This document shows positions 6,984 through 15,461 of a stretch of DNA of 41,454 nucleotides, piece after piece. This stretch comes from Kiritimatiellia bacterium (GTDB taxonomy: Bacteria > Verrucomicrobiota > Kiritimatiellia > RFP12 > UBA1067). A program made the translations under genes and the position numbers. The notes beneath the pieces were generated by a model. It saw only the letters and a list, made by a program, of their open reading frames with translations, was not told the origin of the DNA and did not search any database. The first letter of the stretch is position 1. Each line of letters begins with the position of its first letter. The stretch lies in the NCBI GenBank assembly GCA_028686345.1, contig JAQUCE010000039.1, positions 1 to 41,454 of the forward strand, read 5' to 3'.

Positions 6984-8660
6984 TCATATCGTGGCAGCTT
7001 GCCGGCGCATCAGCTCAGCCCGCACTTTGTAGCGCGCTGTACGGATATCCAGAACTCCGGTTAAGCGGTTGTTTTCCAGGTTTTCAACCACTGGCAGCGC
7101 ATCCACCTGGATGCTCAGCAGTGTTTGGATAGCCTCTTCCAGATTCATGCTCGCGGTTAAATGCTCCTGAACTGGTTGCATAATATCTCTGGCCAGCAAC
7201 CACTGCCATGTGTCAGGTTTGTTCAGCAGCTCCTTGAGCATATCAAAGGTCACTATGCCGCAGATCTCCCCGTTTTCACGCACAACCGGGTAAACAAAGG
7301 TGTCCTGCTCCGAGAAATGATGGATCACCTCGCTGAGCAAGGTGGCCTCCTTCAAGGGGGTTATGTCGGTGTTGACAACATCGTTGACAGTGAACTCCGC
7401 CATTACATCGGATTCAGTGATATTGCGCCCGATCTCGCCCGCCTTGGTAATGGCCAGCTTGGTGAAGGCCGGGCCAATCAGCTGCACGCAGAGGGTGGTG
7501 GCCGTGACCGTGAAGATAATCATATCGCCCAGGGATATGCCCTCAGTGACGATGATGTGCTGCAGGTTGTGGCTGGCCACAATTGAAAGACCGACCGCCA
7601 CGCCGCCCTGCGCGAAGATGGCCATGCCCATCAGATTACGTACCGGTCGCTCAGCGCCGGAGATATAACCGCCCCAGTATGATCCCGCCCATTTGCCCAG
7701 ACTGCGCATCAGAACATAGGCCAAGACCAGTCCCCAGATCCAGGCCGGCATTCCTTTTAAGGAGAGGCGCGCACCCACCAAGACAAAGAAGACAATGTAA
7801 ATGGGGGTGGAAAAGGAGCGGATCACCTCAAAGAGTTTTTTACTGCGGCGCGGCGCGGTGTTAACCAACACAATACCGACGGTCATGGTTGAGAGAATCA
7901 CATCCAGATTGAATGCGACCGAGGCTCCGATGCACAGCAGGATAATACCAAGGGATATGCCCAGACGCCGCTCAGTCTGCGGCATATAGCGCATCATGGC
8001 ATTGAGAACAAAGCCAAACACCGCGCCGGTCGCGATCGCGCCGAAGAGCTCAAATCCGGTGTGCAGCAAAGCCCCGCCTATAGATGCGCCGTCGCTTTGG
8101 GTCAGGATGGTCGCAATGCTTGAGCCTAGCCCGTAGAGAGTCATTGCAAGGGCGTCATCGAGCGCCACGATCGCGATGATTGAGGTTGTTAAAACACCTG
8201 CGGAACGGTACTCCCACAGCACATCAAGGGTGGAAGCCGGGTCGGTGGCCGAGGCAATGGCGCCAAAAACAACGCCGGCAGCTAAAGCGTTGACCCAGTT
8301 GTGGCAAACGCAAAAGACAATCAGGGTTGAGGTCACTCCCACCAGCACAAATGTCGCCAATCCCTCGCCAAGCAGGATTAAGGTGAACTGTTTGCCGTAT
8401 TTTTTAAACAGAGTGCCATGCAGTTCGCCACCTACGAGAAACCCGATAATACCGAGTGCGAAATTGTTGAAAGGCAGAAGGTCGGAGATATCCTGCGGTG
8501 TGACGAGCCCGATGCCGGTCTCGCCGATCAGGACACCAATGACAATGTAGCCGACCACCTGCGGAATACGCAGCTTTTGGAAGACCCAGGCGCCGATCAC
8601 CCCGCCCGCAGTGCAGATTCCGAGAATCGCCAGTATACTGAGATTAAAAGTCCCATGCAT
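6984..8660 (-). CDS. monovalent cation/proton antiporter with CBS domains
   Basis: Inner-membrane antiporter of 558 residues, likely exchanging Na+ or K+ for H+. About 12 transmembrane helices over residues 5-400 follow the CPA-type (Na_H_Exchanger) pattern, with FGAIASATDPAST as the conserved acidic core helix and IVALDDALAMTLYG as the paired one. A cytosolic tail (about 420-550) carries two CBS motifs (QDTFVYPVVRENGEICGIV and IQVDALPVVE), which usually sense adenine nucleotides. The ATG at 8660 overlaps the last codons of the upstream HTH-EIIA gene, with GGAG 9 nt before it, so the pair should be translationally coupled. That coupling points to PTS-type control of ion homeostasis. The ion specificity cannot be read from the sequence. 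Confidence 0.9.
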   Translation of the reverse strand: MHGTFNLSILAILGICTAGGVIGAWVFQKLRIPQVVGYIVIGVLIGETGIGLVTPQDISDLLPFNNFALGIIGFLVGGELHGTLFKKYGKQFTLILLGEGLATFVLVGVTSTLIVFCVCHNWVNALAAGVVFGAIASATDPASTLDVLWEYRSAGVLTTSIIAIVALDDALAMTLYGLGSSIATILTQSDGASIGGALLHTGFELFGAIATGAVFGFVLNAMMRYMPQTERRLGISLGIILLCIGASVAFNLDVILSTMTVGIVLVNTAPRRSKKLFEVIRSFSTPIYIVFFVLVGARLSLKGMPAWIWGLVLAYVLMRSLGKWAGSYWGGYISGAERPVRNLMGMAIFAQGGVAVGLSIVASHNLQHIIVTEGISLGDMIIFTVTATTLCVQLIGPAFTKLAITKAGEIGRNITESDVMAEFTVNDVVNTDITPLKEATLLSEVIHHFSEQDTFVYPVVRENGEICGIVTFDMLKELLNKPDTWQWLLARDIMQPVQEHLTASMNLEEAIQTLLSIQVDALPVVENLENNRLTGVLDIRTARYKVRAELMRRQAATI

Positions 8661-9321
8661 TTGTCTGCTCTCCAATCATTCGATTGTAGATTTCGATTGC
8701 GCATTGCGACTCGATAATCTGCTGCCGCATCTCCGGTGCCTTTAAGCGGGTGCTGATATTAGAGAGAGTGCGCAGATACTCAGCGTGCTGATCCTGCCGG
8801 GCAACCAGCATGCAGACAATCTTCACCTCATACTCATCGAGCGTCGGGTAGTCCTTCAGGCCATTGGGACAGACCGCGATGGCCATTACCAGATCAGAGG
8901 CGTACTCAACTCTGACATGCGGCACCCCGATCCCAAAGCCGATTCCAGTGCTCATTAGTTCCTCTCTCTCCATGATATCGTTGATCAAGGCCTCCTCAGC
9001 CTTGCGGATAAAGGGCGTTGCTGAGAGCAGGGTCGCCAACTTGAGTAAGACATCCGCTTTGGAGGTGGAATCCAGAATCAGCACCCGCTCAGGCGTTAGC
9101 ACTGCGCTGGTGGTGATGCCGGTTTTCACGGCGGGTTTTGTTTTTCCCAGCCGGTCATTGACCCATTGCTCAATATCGCCCCTGCGAAAGCGCCACGAGG
9201 TGCCAATCTTGCCGCCCGGCAGCTCGCCTTTGGCGACCCAGTCATACACGGTGCGCTCTGAGACGCGCAAATATGCTGCAACCTCTTCAATCGTCATAAT
9301 CTCATTCATTTTTTGTCCCAT
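8644..9321 (-). CDS. HTH (MerR/excisionase-type) - PTS EIIA (PtsN-like) fusion protein
   Basis: A 225-residue soluble protein. Residues 9-57 form an HTH_17-type DNA-binding domain (MTIEEVAAYLRVSERTVYDW, then a wing ending WRFRRGDIEQWV). Residues about 75-220 form an EIIA domain of the fructose/nitrogen class, with the phospho-acceptor histidine at H135 in GIGFGIGVPHVRV. Such fusions are expected to link phosphotransferase state to gene control or to a partner transporter. Here the partner is likely the antiporter whose start overlaps this gene. A strong promoter lies just upstream. An alternative start at 9309 (MNEIM) would lose four residues. No EI, HPr or EIIB/C gene is in the window. Confidence 0.9.
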   Translation of the reverse strand: MGQKMNEIMTIEEVAAYLRVSERTVYDWVAKGELPGGKIGTSWRFRRGDIEQWVNDRLGKTKPAVKTGITTSAVLTPERVLILDSTSKADVLLKLATLLSATPFIRKAEEALINDIMEREELMSTGIGFGIGVPHVRVEYASDLVMAIAVCPNGLKDYPTLDEYEVKIVCMLVARQDQHAEYLRTLSNISTRLKAPEMRQQIIESQCAIEIYNRMIGEQTNAWDF

Positions 9322-9337
9322 TTGTAATTAAATGCGA

Positions 9338-9366
9338 AATATACAACGAAACCGCAGCCATTGCAA
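9338..9366 (-). promoter_or_regulatory. sigma70-type promoter of the HTH-EIIA/antiporter operon
   Basis: Minus-strand TTGCAA (9361-9366), 17 nt, TATATT (9338-9343); the predicted start is about 10 nt before the ATG at 9321, giving a very short leader. Confidence 0.62.
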
Positions 9367-9425
9367 GAATAAGTTAGATGAAGTACCTCAAGCTTCCAGC
9401 TTGAATGAAAATGTTTTCTGCTGGC

Positions 9426-9454
9426 TTGCAGTTGCACAATGAAAGAGGTAAACT
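9426..9454 (+). promoter_or_regulatory. possible promoter of the glycoside-hydrolase-like gene
   Basis: TTGCAG (9426-9431), 17 nt, TAAACT (9449-9454), about 28 nt before the ATG at 9483. The -35 part falls inside a sequence patch (9385-9420) that is inverted relative to 1970-2005, so a repeat may have brought part of the promoter. Confidence 0.45.
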
Positions 9455-9482
9455 GGTCACACAATCAAACAAAGGGGTTTCA

Positions 9483-11132
9483 ATGTCACTGTTTAAAATG
9501 CGTGTAATGATCATTGTCGGCTCTCTGGGGCTAGTCTCGCTTTGTTGCGCTGAGCCGCTCAAAGATCGCTGGTTCTTTGCCTTTGGCCACAGCCGTAACC
9601 GCGAGGGTGTTGATGAAATCAAAGCTCTTATCCGAACCGCTGCCGGTCATGGGCTTAATGGCATGGTTCTCTCTTCATTTGGGTTGGACAGCATCACCCG
9701 CTGGAAAGAGTCAGATCTCGCCCTGCTGCAAGAGGTTGAAGCCTGTTGCATTGAAAATCAGATTGAACTGATTCCAACCGGCTTGTCAGCTGGTTACGGC
9801 GGCGGAGCACTGGGGCATGACCGCAATCTGGCCGCCGCCCTTCCCGCCGCCCTCTCGTTGAAAGCCCGGGCTGGAAAGATCGTTCCAGTTGTTGAGACGA
9901 ACCTGCTGGTCAACGGGGATTTGGAAGAGCACTCGAACAATCGCTTCAAAGGGTTTGCTTTTCATGATGAGCCAGGCAAGGTTAGCTTTGCCGACACCTT
10001 GGCTGCTTCTGGCAAAAGTTCGATCCGGTTTGAGAACTATGGCTCCATCCAGCTCGGCCATGGCAGGCTTTGCCAGCGGGTGGCGGTCAAACCAGGGCGT
10101 GCCTATCGTTTAGCATTTAAGCTGAAAACCGAGAATGTGCAGCCGCTCTCCGGTCTTAAAGCCATGGTCCTGGCGGATGGTCGCTCGCTCACCAGCTTGC
10201 AGCCAGATGTCAAATCAACGCAAGAGTGGAGTGCTGTCAATCTGGATTTTATCAACTCTAATGCAACCGAAGTGATGCTCTATGCTGGCATCTGGGAGGG
10301 CAGAGAGGGGCGGTTCTGGATAGATGATCTGAGGTTTTATGAATTTGGGGATCTTAGCGATATCGTACGGCGCGCTGGTGCCCCGCTCACATTGAAGAGC
10401 AGCGACAGAGAGATGAGCTTTGAGGAAGGGCGTGATTTCAGCCCGATCCGCTGTCTGCGGCAGCTCGCACATGTTTCCATCCCTTCCAAATCCGCGGTTC
10501 GCGATGGTGAAAGCTTGGAGTTGAATTGTTATAAAATCCCAGCGGTGGTGCACTCGTGGGGCAGACAGGAGAGCCTTTGTATGTCCAACCCCGCTTTGTA
10601 TGAGTGTTGGCGGGCTGAGATGCAAAAGCTGAGCCAGGTCATAAAGTTCAAACGTTTTCTGTTGGCCATGGATGAGATTCGCAATGGCGGAGGGTGCCTT
10701 ACCTGTCGTGACAGCGGGTTGTCAATGGCCCAGATCCTGGGCAGGTGTGTTACGCGGCAGCAGGCCATCTTCAAAGCCATTGATCCTGAGATTGAGGTCA
10801 TGATCTGGTCTGACATGCTCGATCCCGCTCACAACGCTGTTAATAACTATTATGGAGTGGTTGGAGATTTCACTGGTTCGTGGAAGTACATTCCCGCTGA
10901 CATGACCATTGTCTGTTGGTATCATAAGATCCGGGATGAATCGCTAACGTTCTTCTCCGGCTTGGGGTTCCGCACCTATGGCGCGGCCTATTATGACGCA
11001 TCTGACCTGACCAACTCCGCCGAGTGGTTGACCTCATTGAAAAAGACTCCCAAAGCGCAAGGCATTATGTACACCACCTGGGAGCGCAAATATCAGCTGC
11101 TGCCCGCCTTTGGCGATCTTGTATCGCAGTGA
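9483..11132 (+). CDS. secreted glycoside-hydrolase-like protein with inserted carbohydrate-binding domain
   Basis: A 549-residue exported protein. Residues 1-23 form a signal peptide ending CCA. Residues 28-135 look like the first part of a TIM barrel (WFFAFGHSRNREGVDEIKALIR, GLNGMVLSSFGLD). Residues about 140-288 match a CBM4/9-like jelly roll (NLLVNGDLEE, GKSSIRFENYG, RFWIDDLRFYEF). The barrel then resumes, with FLLAMDEIRNGG around D397-E398 as candidate catalytic acids and a later EVMIWSDMLDP strand, reminiscent of GH20-type barrels. The family assignment is uncertain and the substrate unknown. The ATG at 9483 has AAAGGGG upstream, and the signal peptide starts there. Single gene, no operon partner. 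Confidence 0.7.
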   Translation: MSLFKMRVMIIVGSLGLVSLCCAEPLKDRWFFAFGHSRNREGVDEIKALIRTAAGHGLNGMVLSSFGLDSITRWKESDLALLQEVEACCIENQIELIPTGLSAGYGGGALGHDRNLAAALPAALSLKARAGKIVPVVETNLLVNGDLEEHSNNRFKGFAFHDEPGKVSFADTLAASGKSSIRFENYGSIQLGHGRLCQRVAVKPGRAYRLAFKLKTENVQPLSGLKAMVLADGRSLTSLQPDVKSTQEWSAVNLDFINSNATEVMLYAGIWEGREGRFWIDDLRFYEFGDLSDIVRRAGAPLTLKSSDREMSFEEGRDFSPIRCLRQLAHVSIPSKSAVRDGESLELNCYKIPAVVHSWGRQESLCMSNPALYECWRAEMQKLSQVIKFKRFLLAMDEIRNGGGCLTCRDSGLSMAQILGRCVTRQQAIFKAIDPEIEVMIWSDMLDPAHNAVNNYYGVVGDFTGSWKYIPADMTIVCWYHKIRDESLTFFSGLGFRTYGAAYYDASDLTNSAEWLTSLKKTPKAQGIMYTTWERKYQLLPAFGDLVSQ

Positions 11133-11133
11133 A

Positions 11134-11190
11134 AACTAAAGCAGCTAGTCGCCGCCTGTCTGCGTGCTACGCACAGGCAGGCAACCAAAT
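11134..11190 (+). repeat. dispersed repeat family B, partial copy
   Basis: AGCAGCTAGTCGCCGCCTGTC followed by GCGTGCTACGCACAGGCAGGC starts 2 bp after the stop of the glycoside-hydrolase-like gene. It matches 1715-1740. The inner CCTGTCTGCGTGC/GCACAGGCAGG part can fold as a small hairpin at the 3' end of that transcript. Confidence 0.6.
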
Positions 11191-11598
11191 GAGTTTATAT
11201 GATTCCGCCCCGCGGAATAGCAATCGCGAGAACTGATTTATGAATCGCCCGATTTGGGAAAGTTATGGGGAAGAGGGTGATCAACGTCTCCTGATTTCTA
11301 ATCGACACCTGTGTTCGGCTCTGACTGTAATACTTGTGAAAGTAATCAGGAGAACCCCGTAGGGGTGTATTCAACTTAGCCCGGGGCAAGCGAAGCGAAG
11401 CCCCGGGAGGTAAGAAGTTAGATTTGCGGCCTGAAAGGTCACCTTTAAATTGTGGCTGAGGTGCCCTTTCAGGACACATAAATGCGGGCTCCGGATACCC
11501 GGGACATTGTCCTGGGCTATGGTGAATCCGAACGTTCAACATCGAACATCGAACTTTCAACATCGAATGAGCGGTCGCGCCTGTGGCACGGAAGCAAC

Positions 11599-11725
11599 GT
11601 AGGTCCGATTTCCAATCGGACATGTCCGGTTGAAAACCGGACCTACAGACGTTCGGCTTCGCCTTCCGGTTGACGATAGCGGCGACGATGCTGGTGGACG
11701 AGCCCCCGCATGATCCCAATCGGTT
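11599..11725 (+). repeat. composite repeat, modules A1-A2
   Basis: A1 palindrome (11599-11646) followed by A2 (11668-11725), the latter running GACGATAGCGGCGACGATG and then GAGCCCCCGCATGATCCCAATC. The preceding stretch 11191-11598 holds no convincing gene. It carries short repeats such as CGAACATCGAACTTTCAACATCGAA and a GGACATTGTCC palindrome. A long minus-strand frame through here is a repeat artefact. Confidence 0.8.
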
Positions 11726-11797
11726 GCAATACGAGAGCAAGCGCAGCTTCAGTTAATGCACCATCGTTGAAGATATATAGCGTTTTGTCTTTGCGGC

Positions 11798-11826
11798 TTG
11801 TGAGAAAAGGACAATAATCATATAAT
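11798..11826 (+). promoter_or_regulatory. promoter of the polysaccharide locus, first block
   Basis: TTGTGA (11798-11803), exactly 17 nt, then a perfect TATAAT (11821-11826). It lies 77 nt upstream of the first gene of the locus and is the best -10 box seen in the window. Confidence 0.68.
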
Positions 11827-11902
11827 GCGATTTTATATGTGTCAGAGAGCCGCTTAATATTGTTGGCAGATGCTGGCTTTGTTACGCCAAGAAGGCAAGT
11901 GT

Positions 11903-14368
11903 ATGGGTAAAAAAAGTAGAATACTGGTTGGATTAGTTGTTTTTGCAGTGGCTGTTCTTTATGTGTTTTTTCCTGTGTTAGGTAAATACGCAGGGCTGCA
12001 TGCGCCGGATTCCATGCCGTTTTTTACATATAAATACAGCACTGTGGTTTGGGCTAATCTTCTGGGCGGCGAGGCGTTCACACCGCAAAAGCTGTACTGG
12101 CTGATCTTCCATCCGCTGCATGCGCATGAACTCACTTACATCATAGACACTTTGATCATTGTTTTGGGCGCGTTTTATTACCTAAGGGGGAGAAAGGTCT
12201 CGCCTCTGGCTGCTTGGTGCGGGGCGTTAGCATTAGGGTTCAGCGGCTACACCTTTACGCTCTTTTGCGCTGGACATCGCGGTTATTTTCACATGTTCTC
12301 CTCTGTGATCTGGTCGTTTGGCCTTTTGGATCGCGGTTTCAGGAGCAAGCGGCTCTTTTATTTTGCCATGCTGGGCATGGTTTTCGCATGGGGCATTGTC
12401 TATCAGCCGGATGTGCTGCTGCTACTGGGCGTAGTGGCGGGGATATACGCGCTTTGGCTGAGCTGGATCAGCCCTGATGGTTTTAAGAGCTCGGCGATAA
12501 AGGTCTGGCCGCGTTTTCTGGTTTCACTTTTACTCCTTGGGCTGGCTGGTTTTGGGGGCATCCACGCGGCTTTAACAACACAGGTCGCCAATCGCAAAGC
12601 GCAGATTGCCGGCAAGGAGCTCTCATCAAAAGCCGCGGACACGGCACCTCCTAAAAGTGAGGCCGAGGTTGCGCAAGCAAAAAAAGAGCAGTGGCTCTTT
12701 GCAACCAACTGGAGTCTTCCACCCGAAGATATGCTTGAGCTTATTGTGCCTGGCATTTTCGGAAATGAATCATTTCATGGGAGTCATCCCTATTGGGGCC
12801 GTTTAGGCCAGCCGCATAAGAGTGTCTTCCAAAAAGGGCGCATGATGCCCAACTACCGTCAGCATACGGTTTATTTAGGGGTGATTGCGGTCGTTTTTGC
12901 GTTTTTTGCGGTATTTGTCTGGCTGCAGCAACGAAAAAAACCGACTGATGAAGAGGGCAGCATTGAACACGAGGTCTATCGTGATGTTCCTTTCTGGATC
13001 GGTGTCTGGATTGTCTGCCTGATCCTGGCTATGGGCCGTTTTACTCCTTTTTATCGTCTGTTTTATGCGATTCCCTATATGGATTTGATTCGGGCACCGG
13101 TCAAGTTTCTGCATTTGGTGGAGATTGCCTCTGCGATGCTTTGCGGTTTTGGCGTGCATGCGTTTTTAACAGGCCAGCGGAACTCTGAGAAGGTTCGTTC
13201 AGGTTTGGTTTGGATTGCGGCTGTTGCTGCCGGTGTGCTGGTTGTGGTTGCATTGGTTTTCATGGCAGGGCAGTCAGCCGTGACCCAGCATCTAAAGGCC
13301 CTGGGCTTGGCGCAGCAAGCCGAAGGTGCCGCGGCATATGCCTTGCGGAATATCGGACGCTCGCTACTGTTCCTAGTGCCTGTGATTGCAGCTGCCTGGT
13401 GGCTGCGCAGGGCGGATGAGCGTCGCTGGCTCACTCTCTTTGGCGGCACTGTGATGATTTTGATGGTTTGCGATCAGGCCTTGGTTGCACGACGCTATGT
13501 GAAAAGCCTGGATCTGGTACCGTACTACAGAGAGAACCTGGTTGTTAAAGCCCTGAAGCGGGATGCGGCAGGCTCCCTTCCCAGAGTACTCAATTATTCG
13601 CCACAGTCACAGAGTGGTCAGGACTGGTTCAGGTTGTCTCTAGGTTTCAATGGAATCCAGGGCTTGATGCCGGGAGCCACTGATGTGGAAACTCCCTATA
13701 CGCAACTTTTCACGGACTTGGAAAAAAACCCCCGGCATTTGTGGCAGGCACTGCATGTGAAGTATTTGATTCTGCCGCACAGTGCTGCGGCTCAGTTGGT
13801 ACAGAGCCGATCTGCGCAACCGTTGCTCAGCTTTGAACTGGGGGCTGGGGTTGTCAGGCAGACATCGCAACCAGGCGAACAAACGCTGGTTTTATTGGCT
13901 TTAAACGGGGTTAACTCCCAGCCGCGCCTTGTGACCAGCTGGCAGGGTGGTGTTGCTGCTGAGGATCAGGTCCAGCAGGTGGCCTCTTCCAAGCTGGTGG
14001 TGTCGGATGCCGCTACGCCCCTCAGCCCGTCTGCGAATTCAGATGCAAAGGTTGAGTTGTTGTTTGAGCAGAGTATTCCCGGTGCTTATTCAATTGGTGT
14101 CAAGACATCGGCCTCAGCTGATTCCCTTTTGATATTTGATCAGCGCGTAAGTGAAAAAAATGAGGTTCTGGTTGATGGCATGCAGATGGAAACGAGTGTT
14201 GCCGATGGTGTTTGGATCGCGGTAAAAATCCCCGCTGGTGAACACGAGGTTGTTTTGAGGGCAAAACGCAAGTCTCTGCCATTTATCCTCTCCGCAGTTT
14301 CAATGTTGTTCATTGCGGCTTGGGGTGGATTACGAATCCTAACAGGTGACCAAGCAGAGGCGACTTGA
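11903..14368 (+). CDS. YfhO-type multi-spanning membrane protein, putative GT-C glycosyltransferase
   Basis: An 821-residue inner-membrane protein. A first helix (ILVGLVVFAVAVLYVFFPVLG) is followed by about 12 more, with large extracytoplasmic loops and a soluble C-terminal half (about 540-790) before a final helix near 800. The early HAPDSMPFFTYKYS loop and the later RAPVKFLHLVEIASAMLCGFG region fit the YfhO family, whose members act as lipid-linked-sugar transferases or modify wall polymers. It could supply the missing polymerase or ligase-like step of the locus; that is inference. The ATG at 11903 has AGAAGG 8 nt before it. First gene of the block; the next gene starts 55 bp after its stop. 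Confidence 0.8.
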   Translation: MGKKSRILVGLVVFAVAVLYVFFPVLGKYAGLHAPDSMPFFTYKYSTVVWANLLGGEAFTPQKLYWLIFHPLHAHELTYIIDTLIIVLGAFYYLRGRKVSPLAAWCGALALGFSGYTFTLFCAGHRGYFHMFSSVIWSFGLLDRGFRSKRLFYFAMLGMVFAWGIVYQPDVLLLLGVVAGIYALWLSWISPDGFKSSAIKVWPRFLVSLLLLGLAGFGGIHAALTTQVANRKAQIAGKELSSKAADTAPPKSEAEVAQAKKEQWLFATNWSLPPEDMLELIVPGIFGNESFHGSHPYWGRLGQPHKSVFQKGRMMPNYRQHTVYLGVIAVVFAFFAVFVWLQQRKKPTDEEGSIEHEVYRDVPFWIGVWIVCLILAMGRFTPFYRLFYAIPYMDLIRAPVKFLHLVEIASAMLCGFGVHAFLTGQRNSEKVRSGLVWIAAVAAGVLVVVALVFMAGQSAVTQHLKALGLAQQAEGAAAYALRNIGRSLLFLVPVIAAAWWLRRADERRWLTLFGGTVMILMVCDQALVARRYVKSLDLVPYYRENLVVKALKRDAAGSLPRVLNYSPQSQSGQDWFRLSLGFNGIQGLMPGATDVETPYTQLFTDLEKNPRHLWQALHVKYLILPHSAAAQLVQSRSAQPLLSFELGAGVVRQTSQPGEQTLVLLALNGVNSQPRLVTSWQGGVAAEDQVQQVASSKLVVSDAATPLSPSANSDAKVELLFEQSIPGAYSIGVKTSASADSLLIFDQRVSEKNEVLVDGMQMETSVADGVWIAVKIPAGEHEVVLRAKRKSLPFILSAVSMLFIAAWGGLRILTGDQAEAT

Positions 14369-14423
14369 AAATTATCGGTCTCGTGTTTATTCTTTTAATC
14401 ATTTCAACATCTTTATCACAACC

Positions 14424-15461
14424 ATGCCAAAACGTTTTTTAATTGTAGCGACTGATAGAACAGGACGCCTAAACGAGAATATGAGTGCGGCTGAGCATTT
14501 TGCAAAGTTTCCATACAGCCATGGTGCTATTCGTTTTAATTTGGAGAAATACGGTTGGGAAACCGGTTATGTTAATTTTAGTATGGCGAAGAATTTTAAG
14601 CGGCTGGCAGCTGAGATTGACCGGTTTAAACCTGATATTATCTATACCTATGGCGCGCTTATTGCATTGAATCCGATCATCTGCCGTCGTTTTTTCTGCA
14701 AATATAAAAGCTTTAAGGTTGTGCATGGGTGGGACGACCTTTACGGTGAACTGTGGCGGGATGTTTTCGGTGTCATACCAGGGCTTTTTATGCGCTGGTT
14801 CGAGAGGCAGATCATTAAACGTTCGGATGCGGTTGTGACGCTGAGTTATTACCAGCAGGCCAAGGCCAGGAAAGAGTGGGGGGTTGAGTGCAAGTACATC
14901 CCGAATGGCGCGGATTTACCTGTTTTTGATCGCAGTGCTGGTAGCGTTAAGCTGGCAGGCAAGATGAACATTGTCTATACGGGCGATCAGGCAGCGTGGA
15001 AACGGACAGCGGATATCTGTGAGGCCATGCGTCATGTGCCGCCTGAGATCAAGCTCTATTTAACCGGGCAGCACTATCCCTATCTGGATCAATACGCCTC
15101 AGAGAACTGTATTTTTCTGGGCTATCTTCCAAAAAACGATCAACTGTGTGTGATGGATCAGGCGGATGTATTGGTTTGTACTGCCAATCAGGATTGCAAT
15201 GCGAAATTTCATGAATATCTGGTGTGGAAAAAGCCGATTTTAGGTTATGATGACCGCGCCAACCTGCTCTTTAAAAACGGACGTAACGCCTTGTTGACCA
15301 AAGACTATCCATCCGCCATTATGAAGCTTTATCTTGAGCCGGATTTAAGAAAAAGACTGGTGGAGAATGCCGCGTCTGATATCCGGGTTTACAGCTGGTA
15401 TGAGATCGCTGGATTATTTGATGAGTATTTTTGTGGTTTGTTGGCGATTTATGGTGGATGA
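14424..15461 (+). CDS. glycosyltransferase, GT-B fold (GT4-like)
   Basis: A 345-residue cytosolic or membrane-associated transferase. The N-terminal half has strands LIVATDRTGRLNE and KPDIIYTYGALIALNP. The C-terminal half has the nucleotide-sugar-binding pattern: MNIVYTGDQAAWKRTADI, IFLGYLPKNDQLCVMDQADV, then KFHEYLVWKKPILGYDD. It is expected to add one sugar during repeat-unit assembly on the inner face of the membrane; donor unknown. The ATG at 14424 begins the first beta strand. The open frame extends back to 14346, inside the previous gene, but that part is not conserved-looking. No clear ribosome site, so translation may depend on the upstream gene. Its stop overlaps the flippase start by ATGA. 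Confidence 0.85.
   Translation: MPKRFLIVATDRTGRLNENMSAAEHFAKFPYSHGAIRFNLEKYGWETGYVNFSMAKNFKRLAAEIDRFKPDIIYTYGALIALNPIICRRFFCKYKSFKVVHGWDDLYGELWRDVFGVIPGLFMRWFERQIIKRSDAVVTLSYYQQAKARKEWGVECKYIPNGADLPVFDRSAGSVKLAGKMNIVYTGDQAAWKRTADICEAMRHVPPEIKLYLTGQHYPYLDQYASENCIFLGYLPKNDQLCVMDQADVLVCTANQDCNAKFHEYLVWKKPILGYDDRANLLFKNGRNALLTKDYPSAIMKLYLEPDLRKRLVENAASDIRVYSWYEIAGLFDEYFCGLLAIYGG

Noticed and set aside
11195..11740. 181-residue minus-strand open frame between the glycoside-hydrolase-like gene and the polysaccharide locus
   Set aside because: It translates A1/A2 repeat and other short repeats (GFQPDMSDWKSDLRC-type peptides) and has no ribosome site or domain.
11690..11760. tRNA-like sequence around CGAGCCCCCGCATGATCCC
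   Set aside because: It is repeat module A2; no acceptor stem or complete cloverleaf can be drawn.
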